Shown here: positions 49,245 to 62,479 of the stretch, piece by piece
Position numbering within the stretch: the stretch's first letter is position 1
Layout of the letters: each line of letters starts with the position of its first letter
Assembly (NCBI RefSeq): GCF_001640805.2
Contig: NC_066838.1
Span: 19,154,749-19,218,748, forward strand
Source of the DNA: Lates calcarifer
Taxonomy: Eukaryota > Chordata > Actinopteri > Centropomidae
DNA: 64,000 nucleotides
Direction of reading: 5' to 3'
Program-made: the position numbers and the translations under genes
The notes under the pieces: generated by a model
The model's database searches: none
Told to the model about the DNA's origin: nothing
What the model saw: the letters and a program-made list of their open reading frames with translations, nothing else

Positions 49245-52200
49245 CCAGAAGCAACAGCTGAGACTAAATCATTCACATAAACTGTGAACAACTTAATTAA
49301 AATGTCAAAGATGTCCAGCAATGTATTTTGCCAAATGTGTTGATAGCAGATTGTATTTTATATTTCTTTAGTATATCACGTGGTACACCTGTCTAACAGC
49401 TGTTTAATTTTCTGTAATGCACAAATATTTTTCGGCAGTTTAACTGCAATCTGTATAATGAGGAGTACACACATATTTCAACCAGAGTCTTCTTTTTAAA
49501 AGCTATTAAAAGCTGACAAGAAAACCTTTTGACTTTAAAAGATAATCAAATAATGGTGATTATCGACTAAGAGGAGGCCAAAGAATTATGCAGCAAAGTT
49601 GAACATGCACGTGAAAAACATATGAACACATGACACCATGTGCTTCTGGTACTGTTAAGCGTATTTGGTAAAAGCTGTAATCACCGGCATGTTTTGCAGT
49701 TTATTCAGATATGATTCAGTTCACTTTAATTTTGAGGTCTCGAATTTTAATTTTAAAAAACAGATTTAAATAACCAAGCCCTGGATGTCTATAAATCCTG
49801 CATGTTAGTCCGCGTAAATTCCATCTTTAATTAGTTAATTAAACCCAAACAGCAAACAAAACAGTCTCATGGCTACATAAAAACATTTCTCTACTATTTA
49901 ATTAAGCAACTGTGTGAGAAATCAATTGTTTTATCCTCCAACATACACGACAAGTGTGAGCTGAATTCACATAATTCACTTACACATGCCCAGATATTAA
50001 AGTTTCAGAGCCCTGTGAATTAATGTTTAATCCTGGAAGTGTTAGGAAGGGAGAGCAATATGTTCCTTGTTGCCCCCTAGGCTAGTTGGCAGCCATAAAG
50101 CTTAGTGTAGCTTGAGTCGGGGACTTGTTTACTAGAGGGGGGGTGGGTGGGGGTGAACACAACAACACAAAACACAAACGTCACACAAACAACACAAACG
50201 TCAACGGTCTTTTATGATTATTTTTGTTACCTCAAAGGCAGATTACATCTGGGAGAGGAGCCTCTAAAAAATGTGACAAACCCTGATGCCTTTGGGCTTT
50301 GAGTTCTTGGAAGTTACCTACAGTACACTTACACAAGGAACATCCATCCCAAATGTAACTTCATGAAAAATACTCGAGTTTCCTCTCAGCCTTTGAAGGA
50401 CCAAAATGTATCCAGTATCTGGGAATCACTCTACCTCACTGTCGGGATGATATGCTAGACTCGCTGAGACTGATTAAAGCTGACATGCACAGACAAAGAT
50501 AAACTGTTAGACACTGACAAAGATTGATGTTGCCCACAGTAAATTAGCAAAGACAGGTAGGGTGGACAGACAAAAAAGCAGGGCTCTAAGAAGTTAAGGA
50601 GAGTTGGTATTTTCAAGCTACAATTTGATTCCTTCATGTTTCATTAATGTCTCATAATTTCTCTGCTTTAATACTACAAATACTGGACGGAAAACACAAG
50701 AGAGCCTGAAGAGCTGACAGAAACATTATACTTTTATACAGCAGATAAATATGAACCAGACAGTTCAAACTTGTCTCCTAGAAATTGTGTTTATATTTTA
50801 CTAAATTGCAACAGCTAATACAAGAAACATACTGCCACCTGGATTACATTATTTATCAGCATGATGAGAAATACTGTTTACAATGTATTTGTCAAGTCAC
50901 AAAATGTCTGTAGCACTGTGGACTGGATTTAGACTAGAATTATGGGGGCTTCTGAGTTTGTTGTTCACAGTAGCTACCACTGAGGTGCACCTATTTAAAG
51001 TGAAATTATTCCAACCTGCTGATGAGAATAACTACTTAACTAAAATCTAAGCCTATTTACTTGTAACCACACACTCTTCTTTAAATAATTGACTCCAGAC
51101 AACAATATAAATAAAAATTATTATAGTTAACTGGCAGTTTAATTTGTATTTATAAATATTGTTTTATTCCAAATAATTTAAAATGTACCAAAATACAGCA
51201 CCTAGACTCCTAAAAATAAGTAACAACCTCAAATACTGGTCCCTGAGCAAAGTAAAACGAGTAAAAACATATGCAAACTCTTAAATCAAATTAGGAACAA
51301 TCTAATCGGCATACACACAAACTAAAACACAAACCTAAACCATAAAGTGAAATCTGTAATAATACTTTAAACCTAAATTGCTTTTTTTGCAAATTACCTT
51401 TTTGTGAACCAAAACTCTGACTTTTGGCAGAATAAAATCACACATTAAACTCTGGCATAAGACAGGCAACAACACTTTTCTACATATAAAATAGGTCCAC
51501 AAACACTCTCACTCTCATACACACAAACAAATAAAACTAAAAACACTGTGGTATGGCCAACAGTACAATGCTCTTAACCAAGGTCATTTTTAAGCATGGG
51601 GAAGCTAGGCGTGTTTAAAAGTCAGTCTCTGCTGTCCAGTGCTGCACTTCATTATTAAAAATCCCCATTGCTCACACCACACAAACATCTGATACCAAGA
51701 GAATAAGACTACAGGCAGACTCTGCAGAGGGACTCTATTGGAGGGGCACACTCGCTACAGGTCCTGTATCCACAAAAACACCATACAATACAATCCATAT
51801 ATGGATAAGACTCATAACAGCGGTGCACATTCATATGGTTGTCGGTGAGTCAGTTTTGTAACAGTAGCAGTGCTATTCGGCTATCAATATATCTAAATTG
51901 CTTCATTATTTCTCAGTACAGGCTTTAAGTGGAATTGTACCTTTTATAATGACAGAAAAAAGATCATCAAAAGTGGCCAGGACAGCCATAAGTGAGTCTT
52001 AGACGTGTAACTTTCAAGAACCTCTATGATACTAGAATCACACAGGGATAAGAATAATGCTCCAAATTAGGTCCTAAATAAGGTTAAAACCAGGACAAAG
52101 CATAACAGGGACTAGGAAACGTGTGACGGTACATGTTGACAAATATTGATAATATGACATGTTACAATTATATACAGTTAACATAATCTGCATAAAGTAT

Positions 52201-52305
52201 TGCAATTAAAAGATTCATCCCCTCAGGCGTGCTGGTGGGCGTCTGCCCGAGAGCACAAATTGCCCGCTATGAACTCAGAGTAAAGACAGAAAGAGTTTAA
52301 CTTAC
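49245..52305. other. Unique AT-rich sequence
   Basis: It holds the G-rich run at 50137-50154 and a small tandem of acacaaacgtca units at about 50173-50205. No exon was recognised. If the 52.3 kb donor is real, the right part is the 5' end of the first intron of a minus-strand gene. Confidence 0.45.
50137..50154 (+). repeat. G-quadruplex-type motif
   Basis: A run of G7-T-G3-T-G5. With the G7 counted as two triplets split by one G, this satisfies the four-run, short-loop pattern of a parallel G-quadruplex. Confidence 0.75.
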
Positions 52306-52700
52306 AGTTTGTTCCTAAAAAGATGGTTTGGAGGTCGGAGAAGAGAGGCGCTCAGAGGCCCTTCCGGTCACCAATGGCGATGCCTGGCCTTGTTAACGCT
52401 TGAACAGTCCAAGACGTGTCTTCATTAGAGAACCCACACAGCTTTCCCGGTCACCATGGGATCTGTCCGACCTTGAATCCAGCGTCGGCTCCAAAACTCA
52501 AAATCATTTAGTTTATCCAATGGTTTCAAGCTAACGTCAGGAACCTACCTCTAGCCGATGTTAACAATATGTGGCTAAACAGTTAGCATCGCTACTTATG
52601 CTGTTAACTAGCGGCTAACAGCTAGCACACTGGCAGTATTCCACACACCTCGGTCTTGCGCAGAAATACAGACAAGAGACAATTAAGTGAAAAGAAGAAG
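52306..52700 (-). other. Putative non-coding first exon (5' UTR), minus strand
   Basis: A locally CpG-richer block lies just downstream, in minus sense, of a CCAAT cluster and ends at a good donor (aaact|GTAAGTTA, exon end 52306). It has ETS-like cttccgg at 52361-52367 and a related ttcccgg at 52444-52450. It also has a GCTAAC/GTTAGC-rich segment (52530-52625) often seen near fish transcription starts. On the minus strand two 10-codon open frames follow each other, 52457-52425 and 52425-52393, sharing the A of TAATG. They look like upstream ORFs. No longer ATG-started frame exists, so the coding part would lie further left. The gene is not identified. An unannotated repeat is the main alternative. 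Confidence 0.4.
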
Positions 52701-52734
52701 GATAATGCGTGTTTGTGCTGTAAAATCCATCCTT

Positions 52735-52845
52735 CTATGTTCATTGGCCTCTCTGCATGTTTACCCAGGTCTCTCTCGCTTTCTGTTCCTCAGCTGCTGC
52801 CAATCACAGCAGGTGTCTCTGACATTGACCAATCAAAACGAAACT
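52735..52845 (-). promoter_or_regulatory. Putative promoter with three CCAAT (NF-Y) boxes
   Basis: CCAAT boxes at 52800-52804 and 52829-52833, plus an inverted one (ATTGG) at 52743-52747, lie within 91 bp. On the minus strand two read TGATTGG(T/C), a near-ideal NF-Y site. NF-Y clusters at this distance upstream of a CpG-richer exon are typical of TATA-less vertebrate promoters. The start site would be at roughly 52650-52720, transcribing leftward. Bidirectional use cannot be excluded. Confidence 0.4.
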
Positions 52846-53751
52846 AGTTGAAACTAAAGGTGTGTTTTGTGTTGTTTTGTTTTTATTTTAGTTAGCCTCA
52901 AGTATACACTATTCAGTTCCCAACTGGGTTCCTATTTGAGTTTCATAGTATTTGCATTTCACTCCACTTATAAGAAGTTATGTTATAAGCCTACTATTTT
53001 TTAATTTTTTCCTGCTGCCATTAGTCAAGATGGAGTTAATTAAAATCATCCTATATATTATGAAAGAGTTTCATCTTCAATAATGCATGAGTTTTGACCT
53101 TTCTGTTTTGTGAGTCCTCCAACATTATGTGACAGCAAGTCACCACAAACCCTATTCTCTGTATCAAACTCCTTTGCCTTGTAAGTCCACTGTCCACTCC
53201 AACTACCTCTTTACAACTTGCATGTAGCACTGCAATGTAACACTTCTATTAGAGGGAAAAACATTACCATCGAACATAATCAGGGCAGCAATTACTCTCC
53301 CTTCAAAATGTGCACAGCAAAACAAATTTTACAGTATGTCATCATCATTTCAAAGAGATAGAGTTAGAAGACTTCACAGAAGCTGTGTATGTTCACATGG
53401 CATGTGATAAATAAGAACCAGACAGTTATATAAAATGAGCCCAAATTAAACTCTGTCCCCTGTTTTAAAACCTGTACAAACATGAAAAGTGCTACAGCCA
53501 ATCTGAATGAGTGAGAGAAAGCAGGCAAAGACCAGAGACTGTTGTAATGTCACATCAAACCTTTTATCCCTTGAGGCTGCAGAGATTTGGATGATGGTGA
53601 CGCTACAGGGAGGAATTGATTTGCCTCCACTTGCCTTGTAGGTAGCTTAAGATTAAAGACCAAAAAACAAGCCAATGCAGGCACCCTGACCACTTGATGG
53701 ACTGCAAAACCTATGAATTTGCATGTGTGCCCATTTGTGCATGTATTGATT

Positions 53752-53785
53752 CATGTGTATAAGTGATGCATGTGTATAAGTGATG
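53752..53785 (+). repeat. Perfect 17-bp tandem duplication
   Basis: The unit catgtgtataagtgatg occurs twice back to back without mismatch, suggesting a recent duplication. Confidence 0.93.
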
Positions 53786-54067
53786 GGCTGAATTGCTGTC
53801 ACCTGGTCTTTGTACTCCAGCCAGCCTGTCTTTATGACAGATTCTTTCAACCTCTCACATACCTGGGTGTTTATCTGGTGCAGTCAGCGTACACAGCTCC
53901 TCACCTGCTAACACCTTTCTGTTGAGCCGGAGCTGGCAACATGTGCACTCCCTCTGCCTCAAAACACCCCTCTGTTCAGCTAGAGTGCTCTTTGTATAAA
54001 AGACACCCCCCTGTGTCCCTGGAATGGTTCTTATTTGCAGTCCATCTCTCTCCTGTTTGCCACTCGT

Positions 54068-54082
54068 CCCCCCCCCCCCCCC
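54068..54082 (+). repeat. C15 homopolymer
   Basis: Fifteen consecutive C follow cactcgt. A long C homopolymer is unusual in this AT-rich DNA and prone to sequencing error. Confidence 0.9.
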
Positions 54083-56199
54083 GAATCTCATTGTCTCTCT
54101 GCAGCCAATTTTAGGTCTTCCAAACAAAACATGAAAAACATTGGAACTGAAACGACATGATTGTTTTCCACTGAAATGCAATCAAACTTTTGATGAGTTC
54201 TTGTTCTCTATTTTATTGCCATTTCCTCCTGTTTTGCCAATATCTGCTGTTACAGATACCAGGTTCAAAAATGATTTAAAGCAATGAGGAGGTATTCTTT
54301 AGCTCCCAGCCCATTTGACCTTATAGTGCTATTTAAAACACACAATGCCTGATTCCTCCTGATAGACAGAGATTTAGACTGAGAATTTTCCTGTTCAGAT
54401 CAGTGTTTCACAAGTGATATTGAGAGACTTAAGAGGATTATATGAATGATGCTCCATTTTCCATCTGCATGGTAAACCATTTAACATTGAGGCTACTCCA
54501 CTAAATATAGTGCTTAAAGTCTGTTAGCCAGGCTTTTTGTCCTGCTTCCCCATGATGAAATTAAGGATAAAATCAGCGAGAGAAAAGTGCGTTCTTCTCC
54601 TTGCAGTGTGAAGAATGGGCGTGGAGATGTGATTTACAGACATGGCTGTCAGATTACTGGCTCCAGCTGTGGAGAGGGAGAGGCCATGCATTTGCTGTGT
54701 TTTCTCTTTTACAGCACGTTGCAGCACAGCACAGCGTGGCGCTGTGTTTTGTCATGTGGTGGGGGTCGAGGGGGTCAGGACATGGGCTGTTTCCCTCTCT
54801 GCTCACAGCTACACCTCAGGCCAAGACCTATTTTGTCTTCTGCCTCCTCCTTCGTGTTCAATCCCTCCTCCTCATACGCCCATCTCAGCTCAATTAATCT
54901 AGGATGCCTAAGTGACCCTGAGAGAAGCCAGTGTGCATGATTGAAATGAATCCCTGGATGCTGCACTTCAAATTACAGCTGCTGAAGACCACTCACACCT
55001 TTCTCCATTCTCCTTCTACGTCTCTTCCTCCGCAGGTTACATGGTACATGATTTAATTAGATTCTTTGTTGCTGTGTTCTTTACTGCTTTTGTCAGATGG
55101 TGTTATTTTATCTCAAGCTGTAAATTAAATGTGAGGTGAGCTACCATACACATGCAAACACACACACCTGTGTTCACACTCACCACACATACACAGATAG
55201 ATCATTAAACTTACATACACCCATGCATATTTAAGTAATGAGCAGTGTAATTGTAAAAATATTTATTTGTACTTGATGAATGTTACTGTCACCTCTAATC
55301 TGAAAAATGATGTTATCTTGACCTTGCTTGCTTGACAAGTGTGAGAGCTGGTGTGTAGCAGTTATTGTCAGAAGTAGATGCAGGATGTTAAATTCTTTGG
55401 ATTAACTTTCAATTGAAAACCAGCGAGTGAGCACAATGTCAAACACTGTTTACAGTGAAATCTAAGTAAGATGCAGTATCTTAAATCAAGGCAATATGTG
55501 CTTGTGTTTTGTCTGACAAGATATTTTTTATACAGCATTTCACATGTCTCAGTTTCTTTTAATTGTATCATCTTAATAAGATATTATAACTTGTTCTAAG
55601 TATTGCCAGACTTATAAAGCTGTTTGATCAACACTGACAAGTACAAAACTGCTTTGTTGAAATCAGAGTTTCATCTTCATCTCTTCCCACATTACAAACA
55701 GATAATGACAGAGTGAAACTAACTGAGTCCTTGCTGCAGCAACCTGAATTTGTGCCCAGCATGAACCCTTTGCCATCATTCCCCCAGGTACTGGCTTGGT
55801 AAATCTGCTTGTTTCAGGGTCTTTTCTTAGATGTTTTTTCTTTAATAACTTAAAATTTTATACGACATTTTTCTGTTCAATGCCATGTATGTTGGGCTGG
55901 GTGAAATAAATGCTGTTTGTGGCCCCGTCCAGTCCAGTCAGAGCTCAGCTGTCCAGTCTGCTCACCCCCAAGGGCCTGAGGAGTCCTGACCCCACACAGA
56001 GTCTCAGCAGCCGAGCATTTCCAGCTGGACCGCCTCAATTCACCAGCTATAAGGTCTCAGCAACAACCCTCCAGGGGTAGCAGAAGACCTTGGCATGGCG
56101 ACAGACATGTCTGCTTAATCACAGAGGACTAGTGTAGGAGAAAAAAAAAGCAATGTTCAAATTAAAGATGTCACCATCCAGGCATTCATTTGTAATCAA

Positions 56200-56400
56200 C
56201 CAATGAAGAAGCCTATGGAACCCTGCATCTATCTCTCAAATCTACTCTTGTTTGAAAATTTTTCAAGAGATGGCACTGAAATTAATGAGGTGTTTTATCA
56301 TTTCCTGGCTTCAGCTGGTCTGCCTCTGGAGTTAATAAAACTGTCAATATTAAAATTCCCTCTCACAGTGGATGGAATTTATTTCACTGTTTAGCGTGTG
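56200..56400. promoter_or_regulatory. Candidate conserved non-coding element
   Basis: A non-repetitive block with gaaattaatgaggtgtttta, tcatttcctggcttcagctg, ctggagttaataaaactgtc and gtggatggaatttatttcac. A plus-strand frame stays open for 63 codons but does not look like a known protein, and no good splice sites bound it. Enhancer or constrained sequence by texture. Confidence 0.27.
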
Positions 56401-59400
56401 GTTATTTTCCATGTGTTATGTCTCCCGTTTTTTTATACAGCCGCATAAGAATGCAGGCAAGATATGGAGATGTCTGTGAAGCAGTCATTGTGTCAATGTA
56501 ATAATGGTGCATTTGAGTTATGTGTCTGGGGAACACAGGATGGCGGTCCCCCCCATTACCTACACTTCCCACCATCTGTGCCACATCTCACTCTGGGTAA
56601 TTCTGCAGCGCCTTTCTGTCTCATTCGCTGTCTCTCTGTTTGTCTCCTCCTGTCTCTTGCTTCCTTTCTGTCTCTCATGCTCACACACATGTTGATTCAT
56701 TTTGTGGGATGGAGTCAGTCTACATTTAAGGAATGATATTAAACTGTGGCTCAACAAACCATTCAGAAACGGTTTTGATTATTCTTCAATAAGGTAAAAT
56801 TTGGTTCACGTTTATCACAAGCTTGAAGCTGCACTGTGTGTGTGGTGTAATGCTTTGAAACACTTTTTTTCCTGCCCAGACTAGACTTACATTGTTGTTA
56901 AATGGTTTCTGGTGTTTGCTCAAAAGACATAATGGAAAGACTCACAACTGATGGATGTTACTGTCAAAAAATGAATATGAATGCGTTAAATCAACAATAA
57001 TTCTTTTCCCAGTCATTATTAATTCTAGATTTGCTTTGGCAAATAGATTTGTTTTTTGGATTGATGCCCAAGTACTGTGTCATGAAGCATTCATTATTCA
57101 AAAATGCAGCTGAAACTAGGGCGCTCCTGTTGGAAACTGTGTGAGAGAAATAATGCTGAAAGGTTTTAGAAAGCCCTTTCATGTCCCGTTTATGTTAAAG
57201 GGGCTTTTTCTGACTATCACTGGAGTGCAAAAACGGGTATTTTAGCAGCTAATTTAATTGCCATGGATGTCAGAGTATATTTTGAGTGTGTCCCATTCAA
57301 AAGCCACAGAAGAAGGGGAAACTCTGCAGTGTTTATGTCATAGTCAAAGATTCCTTTGGCAAGAAAATCAGTGATTCGCCTTGCACAACAACAGATGCTG
57401 TATATAAATTATGTACTAAAGTCATTAGAAAATAATTTCTTGAATGGCAGAATGCAGAAAAAAGCATTTGTGTGATGTGGTGCATAAGAAGAGAACTGTT
57501 CTGAGATTTTTTAATAATAATGAATGTGTTTTAACCGGTGCAAACACCTGATAAGTTCCAGTAAAAACAATTTTTGCATTTAATGCTACGTGACCCATGT
57601 CCCTCTGAGAAGGCTAAGTCTTTGGTGTTTGCTGATCCTAACATGCTCTGCATTTCTGATCATGTTTCAAAGGTGGTGATTGAAGTCATGATTCTCATCT
57701 TGACTGATGTCGTATAATTGGGCTGGGTATCTGTTGTTAGTGTCTGATGAAAGATCTCCTCTCATCCACAGCTGGTCTGCTACCTTTGATGGCACTTGTT
57801 TTAATCTTTGTGGTGCATCCCCAAAACTCATTTTAAAGCCGAGACTTACTGATGAGGCAACACAAAGTTACCTTAAAAGAGTTTTTTTTTTTTTTTTCAC
57901 ATTGCTATAATTTTGGTGAAGTAAACTTTTAAAGGCCAAACGATTCTCTGATTAAAGTGAGATAGCCTGTACGCATTCCTCGCCATAATATTCTTGTAAA
58001 AGTACAGGAGGAATTCTTTGCTCTGGCTGAGATGATTTGTGTGGGCAGGTAACTCTGGAGAGGTCAAGTAAGTCTAATATCCTCTGACAGCTGAAGATGC
58101 AGTTTCTTCATTAAGACAGCTAGTGTCAGCATTATTCTGGAGACATGATGGGGACTAATAATTAAACGGAGGCCCAAGAAAAACACATCACTGGGACAGA
58201 CAGGTTACATCCTGTGATGACCTTTTCTCATCCAGGTACCAAACAGAGTTTAATCAGAAGAATAAAAAACGTAAGGCTTAATGAGGAAGGGACCACGTCT
58301 GTCCATCATGCCCGTCCATCACAGGTGAAATACAGTCAACTTTCCACTCTCTTACAGCCAATCTGCATATATACAGTCGTTTGAGTTGAATGGGACAAGT
58401 ACAACTAACATAACCAGGTTTCAGATCTCTGAATTGCTGCACACATCTCCAGTTTTTTCTTCAAATGCAGCTTCTGTGTCAACTGAAAATGACACGAAAG
58501 AGACGGACGATAATAAAAACAATATAACCTGCCATCCAAAACAGAAATTGGCTAAACTGGCTGAACAGTGGAAGTCTCGATTTAAATGGTGCCTTTTTTA
58601 CATACACATTTGCTTGCAGTCTTCTCTTTGCTTACATTTCATAGTTCAGTCTGATTATTGGGCTAAAGATGACAAGTCCAAACATCTAAATGACAGAATA
58701 GTTCATAACCAACATTGACTGCTTTTAGGAGACAGAAAGCAAATCCCTGTCTCCAGTGTCAAAGTTAGACAGTTAGACAGTTTTTTATACCCATCTTGCC
58801 ACACTGACTTCATCCCCAAGGCATTTAAAAATGTCACACTGCTTCCTGCTTTTCTTCTAAGCCTATACATGGCTCTTTCTAGTCCATTTTAACAAACAAC
58901 AGATGCTGTTGTTTCTTTTGTAAGAACAGTCTCTCAACACAGTTATGTTTCTGAAAGATGAGGGAAAAAAAATGTGTTTTCCATAGTAAATATCTCATTA
59001 TGTTATTGAATTTTAAGCCTTTTTAATGAAAATATCAAAATTGGTAGGACTATTATAAATAAGAGGCCAGGCCATTTTACGATTTCTTTGTTTTTTTCCA
59101 AACCTTCTTTACTTACTAAACGTACTTGTAATGACATAGAGCTGAGTGATGTGGTCAAAGAGAGATTCAACAAATGAAACCACCATTTATTCATAAATGC
59201 TGGTTTGCACTCTTTTCCTCATGTCAAACATTCAAATCTCATCAGAGTTACCTCTTAAAATTACTGCGAGCATGAGTGTACTTTGTGCAGGTATGTTCTG
59301 ACAGCCCATTATATTTTCGTCAGCTTTCTTTTGACATTGTTAATGAGTTAAATGAACAAGGATGTTCTAACAAAGAAAACTGTGTGGAAAGGTTTTTGAT

Positions 59401-60480
59401 TTTTTTTTTTTCATTTGTGCGTTTTGTTGGGTGAGCAAGCGTCCCTGCATCTGGAGGAGGTTTGTTTAGGCATTTGTTGCATCTGACGTTGCTAGCCACA
59501 GTTGTCATCTTCTGGTTAAATGATGCGTGAAAGTGAATATCCATCTTCTGTGATCAAAAGCGTTATGTGATGGCAGTACGATACATGCATTATAAACAAC
59601 CTGGCTGCTTGTGGAAGTGAAAATACCACACTGGGCTCTGTACCTCAGAGAGGAAAGCACTCTTCCAGGCCTCTTTTTTTATTTTGACAGACACTATTAG
59701 TTCTATATTCTTTTGCCCAAACCACCAACTCCTCCCCAACTCACACCAATACCTTTCCTTAAAAATAAATCTTCTTAGTTTAAAGACCCACACAAAGTAA
59801 AGCACAGTAAATTAAGCTGGGAAATGGAAAGTGAAAAATCTTTGTAACATTTGTTCACATTAGCAGTTTGATCCAAGAATGAATAGCCTGCTGTGTAAGG
59901 CTATGGGGGGCATTATGCAATGTACCGAGCTTATTTGTAAAAACACAAGTGGAGAAGTGAGGGAAAGTCAGAGGAGGGGGGCTGCAGCATTATAGTGCAC
60001 AGCAAGAAATCACTCAGCCTTACGTGAAAAAGTCTCCAGGCGGCCAACTTAGCTGACCGGGGAGAAATACCACTGCCATTAAAGCCCTCTCAACACCTGT
60101 GTAGATTTCTTAAATTGAAACTGTCCAACTCTGGAGAGTGAAAGAGCGGGAGAGAGAGAGGAGTAAAGCTGTACAGACAGATGCCGAGTAAAAGGTGGGA
60201 AGAAGACGAAAGAGATGGACAGGGCAGCCAACAAGAAGTGAGAGCAAAACAGAGAAATGTCCACTCCTGCTTCCTGCGATTACAGCGCTATTATTTAAAT
60301 GTCAGTGTCTGTCTGTCTGTGCGTCAGTCTTTAAAGGAGTAAACTCACATGAACATGGGACAACATGTTAATGTCACCTTTATTTCCATTCATTTAACTC
60401 AGAGAAAAACACATTGGACTCCAAATGTTTAATCACTTTTTCATTAATCTGTTCATTCAAGTACAACTTTACAGTGTTGA
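56401..60480. other. Unique non-coding sequence with simple repeats
   Basis: T-runs lie at 57882-57897 and about 59400-59411. A gttagaca tandem lies at about 58762-58780 and a 9-bp inverted repeat at 58894-58914. No exon was recognised. Confidence 0.5.
58894..58914. repeat. Perfect 9-bp inverted repeat, 3-nt loop
   Basis: The arms aaacaacag and ctgttgttt flank atg. Small hairpin of unknown role. Confidence 0.85.
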
Positions 60481-60483
60481 GTA

Positions 60484-60557
60484 TCTATGTGTGTGTACGT
60501 GTGTGCATATCAGCGAGGAAGAGAGAATGAATGAATGAGTGTGTGTGAGAGAAAGAG

Positions 60558-60589
<32 letters not shown>
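60484..60589 (+). repeat. Compound (GT)n / GAAT / (AG)n microsatellite
   Basis: GT-rich tgtgtgtgtacgtgtgtgc is followed by gaatgaatgaatgagt and then an uninterrupted AG repeat at 60562-60589. A compound microsatellite, likely polymorphic. Confidence 0.93.
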
Positions 60590-62479
60590 CACTCTTGTCT
60601 CAGCCCCTCTGTTGATGCACACAGAACGAGGTTAATTACTTTTCTGACCTTCTCCAGAAGCTTAAAGAAATATTCCAATCATAGCTTGAATAGATAGTGC
60701 AACCGGAGATGCTGAGTCAATGGCCAAACAGAGAAAAATGAAACACTGCCAAATCTTTTAAGTGTAACCTTATTTACCTTCACCATTACTTATCAAATGT
60801 TTCAATAAAACTGACTGCATCGCTGATTCAGTGTCACAGAGGAACCCCACCCCCACCCCCTTCACCTGCAGCTGTTTGCTTACATTGTATGCAAAGTATC
60901 CCAATTTTTAAAACCATATTACATGTGTGAAAATGCTCAAATTTATTCTTTTGGATATCAAATATTAGTCTGCAGACATGTAATCACTTAAACAAAATAT
61001 TGTATGCTTATAAATGCACTGACTATATTTTGTGTTACCATGAAAATAGTCTTTTTTTCTTAACCCAGAGGAGTACAAGTCCTCACCCAGTGTAAGATCA
61101 TCTGATCAAAGGCATACATCAGCAATATATCCCACATTATATCATGTTCTCTGCACGAAATAAGTCAATTTTACAGCTGCTGTAGCTTCATGAATATGTA
61201 TCTTGGAGGTAACATATTCATGTAGTTCAGGGAACTGCAGCATTCAAAAGCACCTGAAAGTCACTGGAGACTGAACCCGTGAACCGTGAGCGAAACACAA
61301 GTGTGAATGCAATCGTTTTTTCCAACTGACAAACAAGAAAGTAAGCAGAAATAAATGCTTTGGTTATTTACTACATGTGTACCTAGCAGTGTTGCCTTGC
61401 CGTATTTACTACTTACCCTATAAAATAGCATAAAACACATGTTTTCTGGATTTACATCAGGATGAGTTGCAGCATTTAAACTTGTTACCTGATTTTTGAG
61501 ACCAAGACTAAAGTGATGATTTAAATAATTTTGCTTTACATTCAGGGAATGCTGTCAGCACAGTAATGAATATTTGCACTTTACAAGAGAAAGGACATTC
61601 TGTTTCCAACTGGGATTTTTGAGCTGCATAACAAAAGATACAAAGTAATGAATGAGTGAATAAATCTTTTTTGGAAATAGTGTAAATGTGAGCTAGGACT
61701 TTTGAAATATGGAGGTCATGAGTCCATGGCAACCCCCCATGAAAATTAGATACCAGAAATACCAAAGTCTCATATTTTATTCATGGGGTTATATCATCTA
61801 TACATTCTCTATGGCAATCACCAGGAGACACATGTACATTTGCACATTTTTGAAGATGGTGACAACAATACACAGACAAATGGAAAAGGTACATTTCTAG
61901 CACATAGCACATTTTTCCAAGTCTACACAGACATGGGAACATTTTAAACACACATGGTTTTACATCAGGCCAGGCCGTTAGCTGTCAAACATTATCATGT
62001 CCATGTAGAATTAAAGAACTGGGAGAAAGACGGCAATGTCTGGGTTCTTTTTTGTTATATTTATAACATTTCCAATCCAAAATGTTTCAAATGCAAATCC
62101 ACATTTTCAGAAACAAAAAATCTGTTGTGGATTTTTTTTTTTTTACCAAAAAGTTGTGATGTTATATATATATACATAAGTATGTTGAGTCTGAAATACT
62201 GGAATACCTAAGTAAAAATATCCACCGAGTGTTTAATTGTATAATATAGATTCTTTCCTGTTGCTAAAAGTGAAAAAAAAAGTTCCCCAGTGACCCATGT
62301 GTCCTCAGTGGTGGCTGCTACAGCCCTGAATGTGAGCTACACTTATATTTAAACTTGCACTGTTAGGGACTGGGCTTTGGTTAAAAAATGCATGATTTCC
62401 TCTGGGCTGTCAGACAGCTGAGAATCATTCTGTACCCAGTTAATTTCACTTACCATTATAGGAATAACAGTTTCATAGC
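60590..62479. other. Unique non-coding sequence
   Basis: A C-rich ccccacccccaccccc run lies at 60844-60860. No gene or interspersed repeat recognised. Confidence 0.5.

Larger units (their letters stand above)
52846..56199. other. Unique non-coding sequence with simple repeats
   Basis: It contains a 17-bp tandem at 53752-53785, a C15 run at 54068-54082, and a GC-richer stretch at about 54590-54900. The last has overlapping short frames in all plus registers with no protein-like content. A CA-rich patch lies at about 55150-55200. No gene could be supported. Confidence 0.45.

Noticed and set aside
54587..54940. Overlapping plus-strand frames, one after a good ttttacag acceptor at about 54715
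   Set aside because: All three registers are open, the donor candidate (gtgggg) is weak, and the peptide is low-complexity. Treated as chance.
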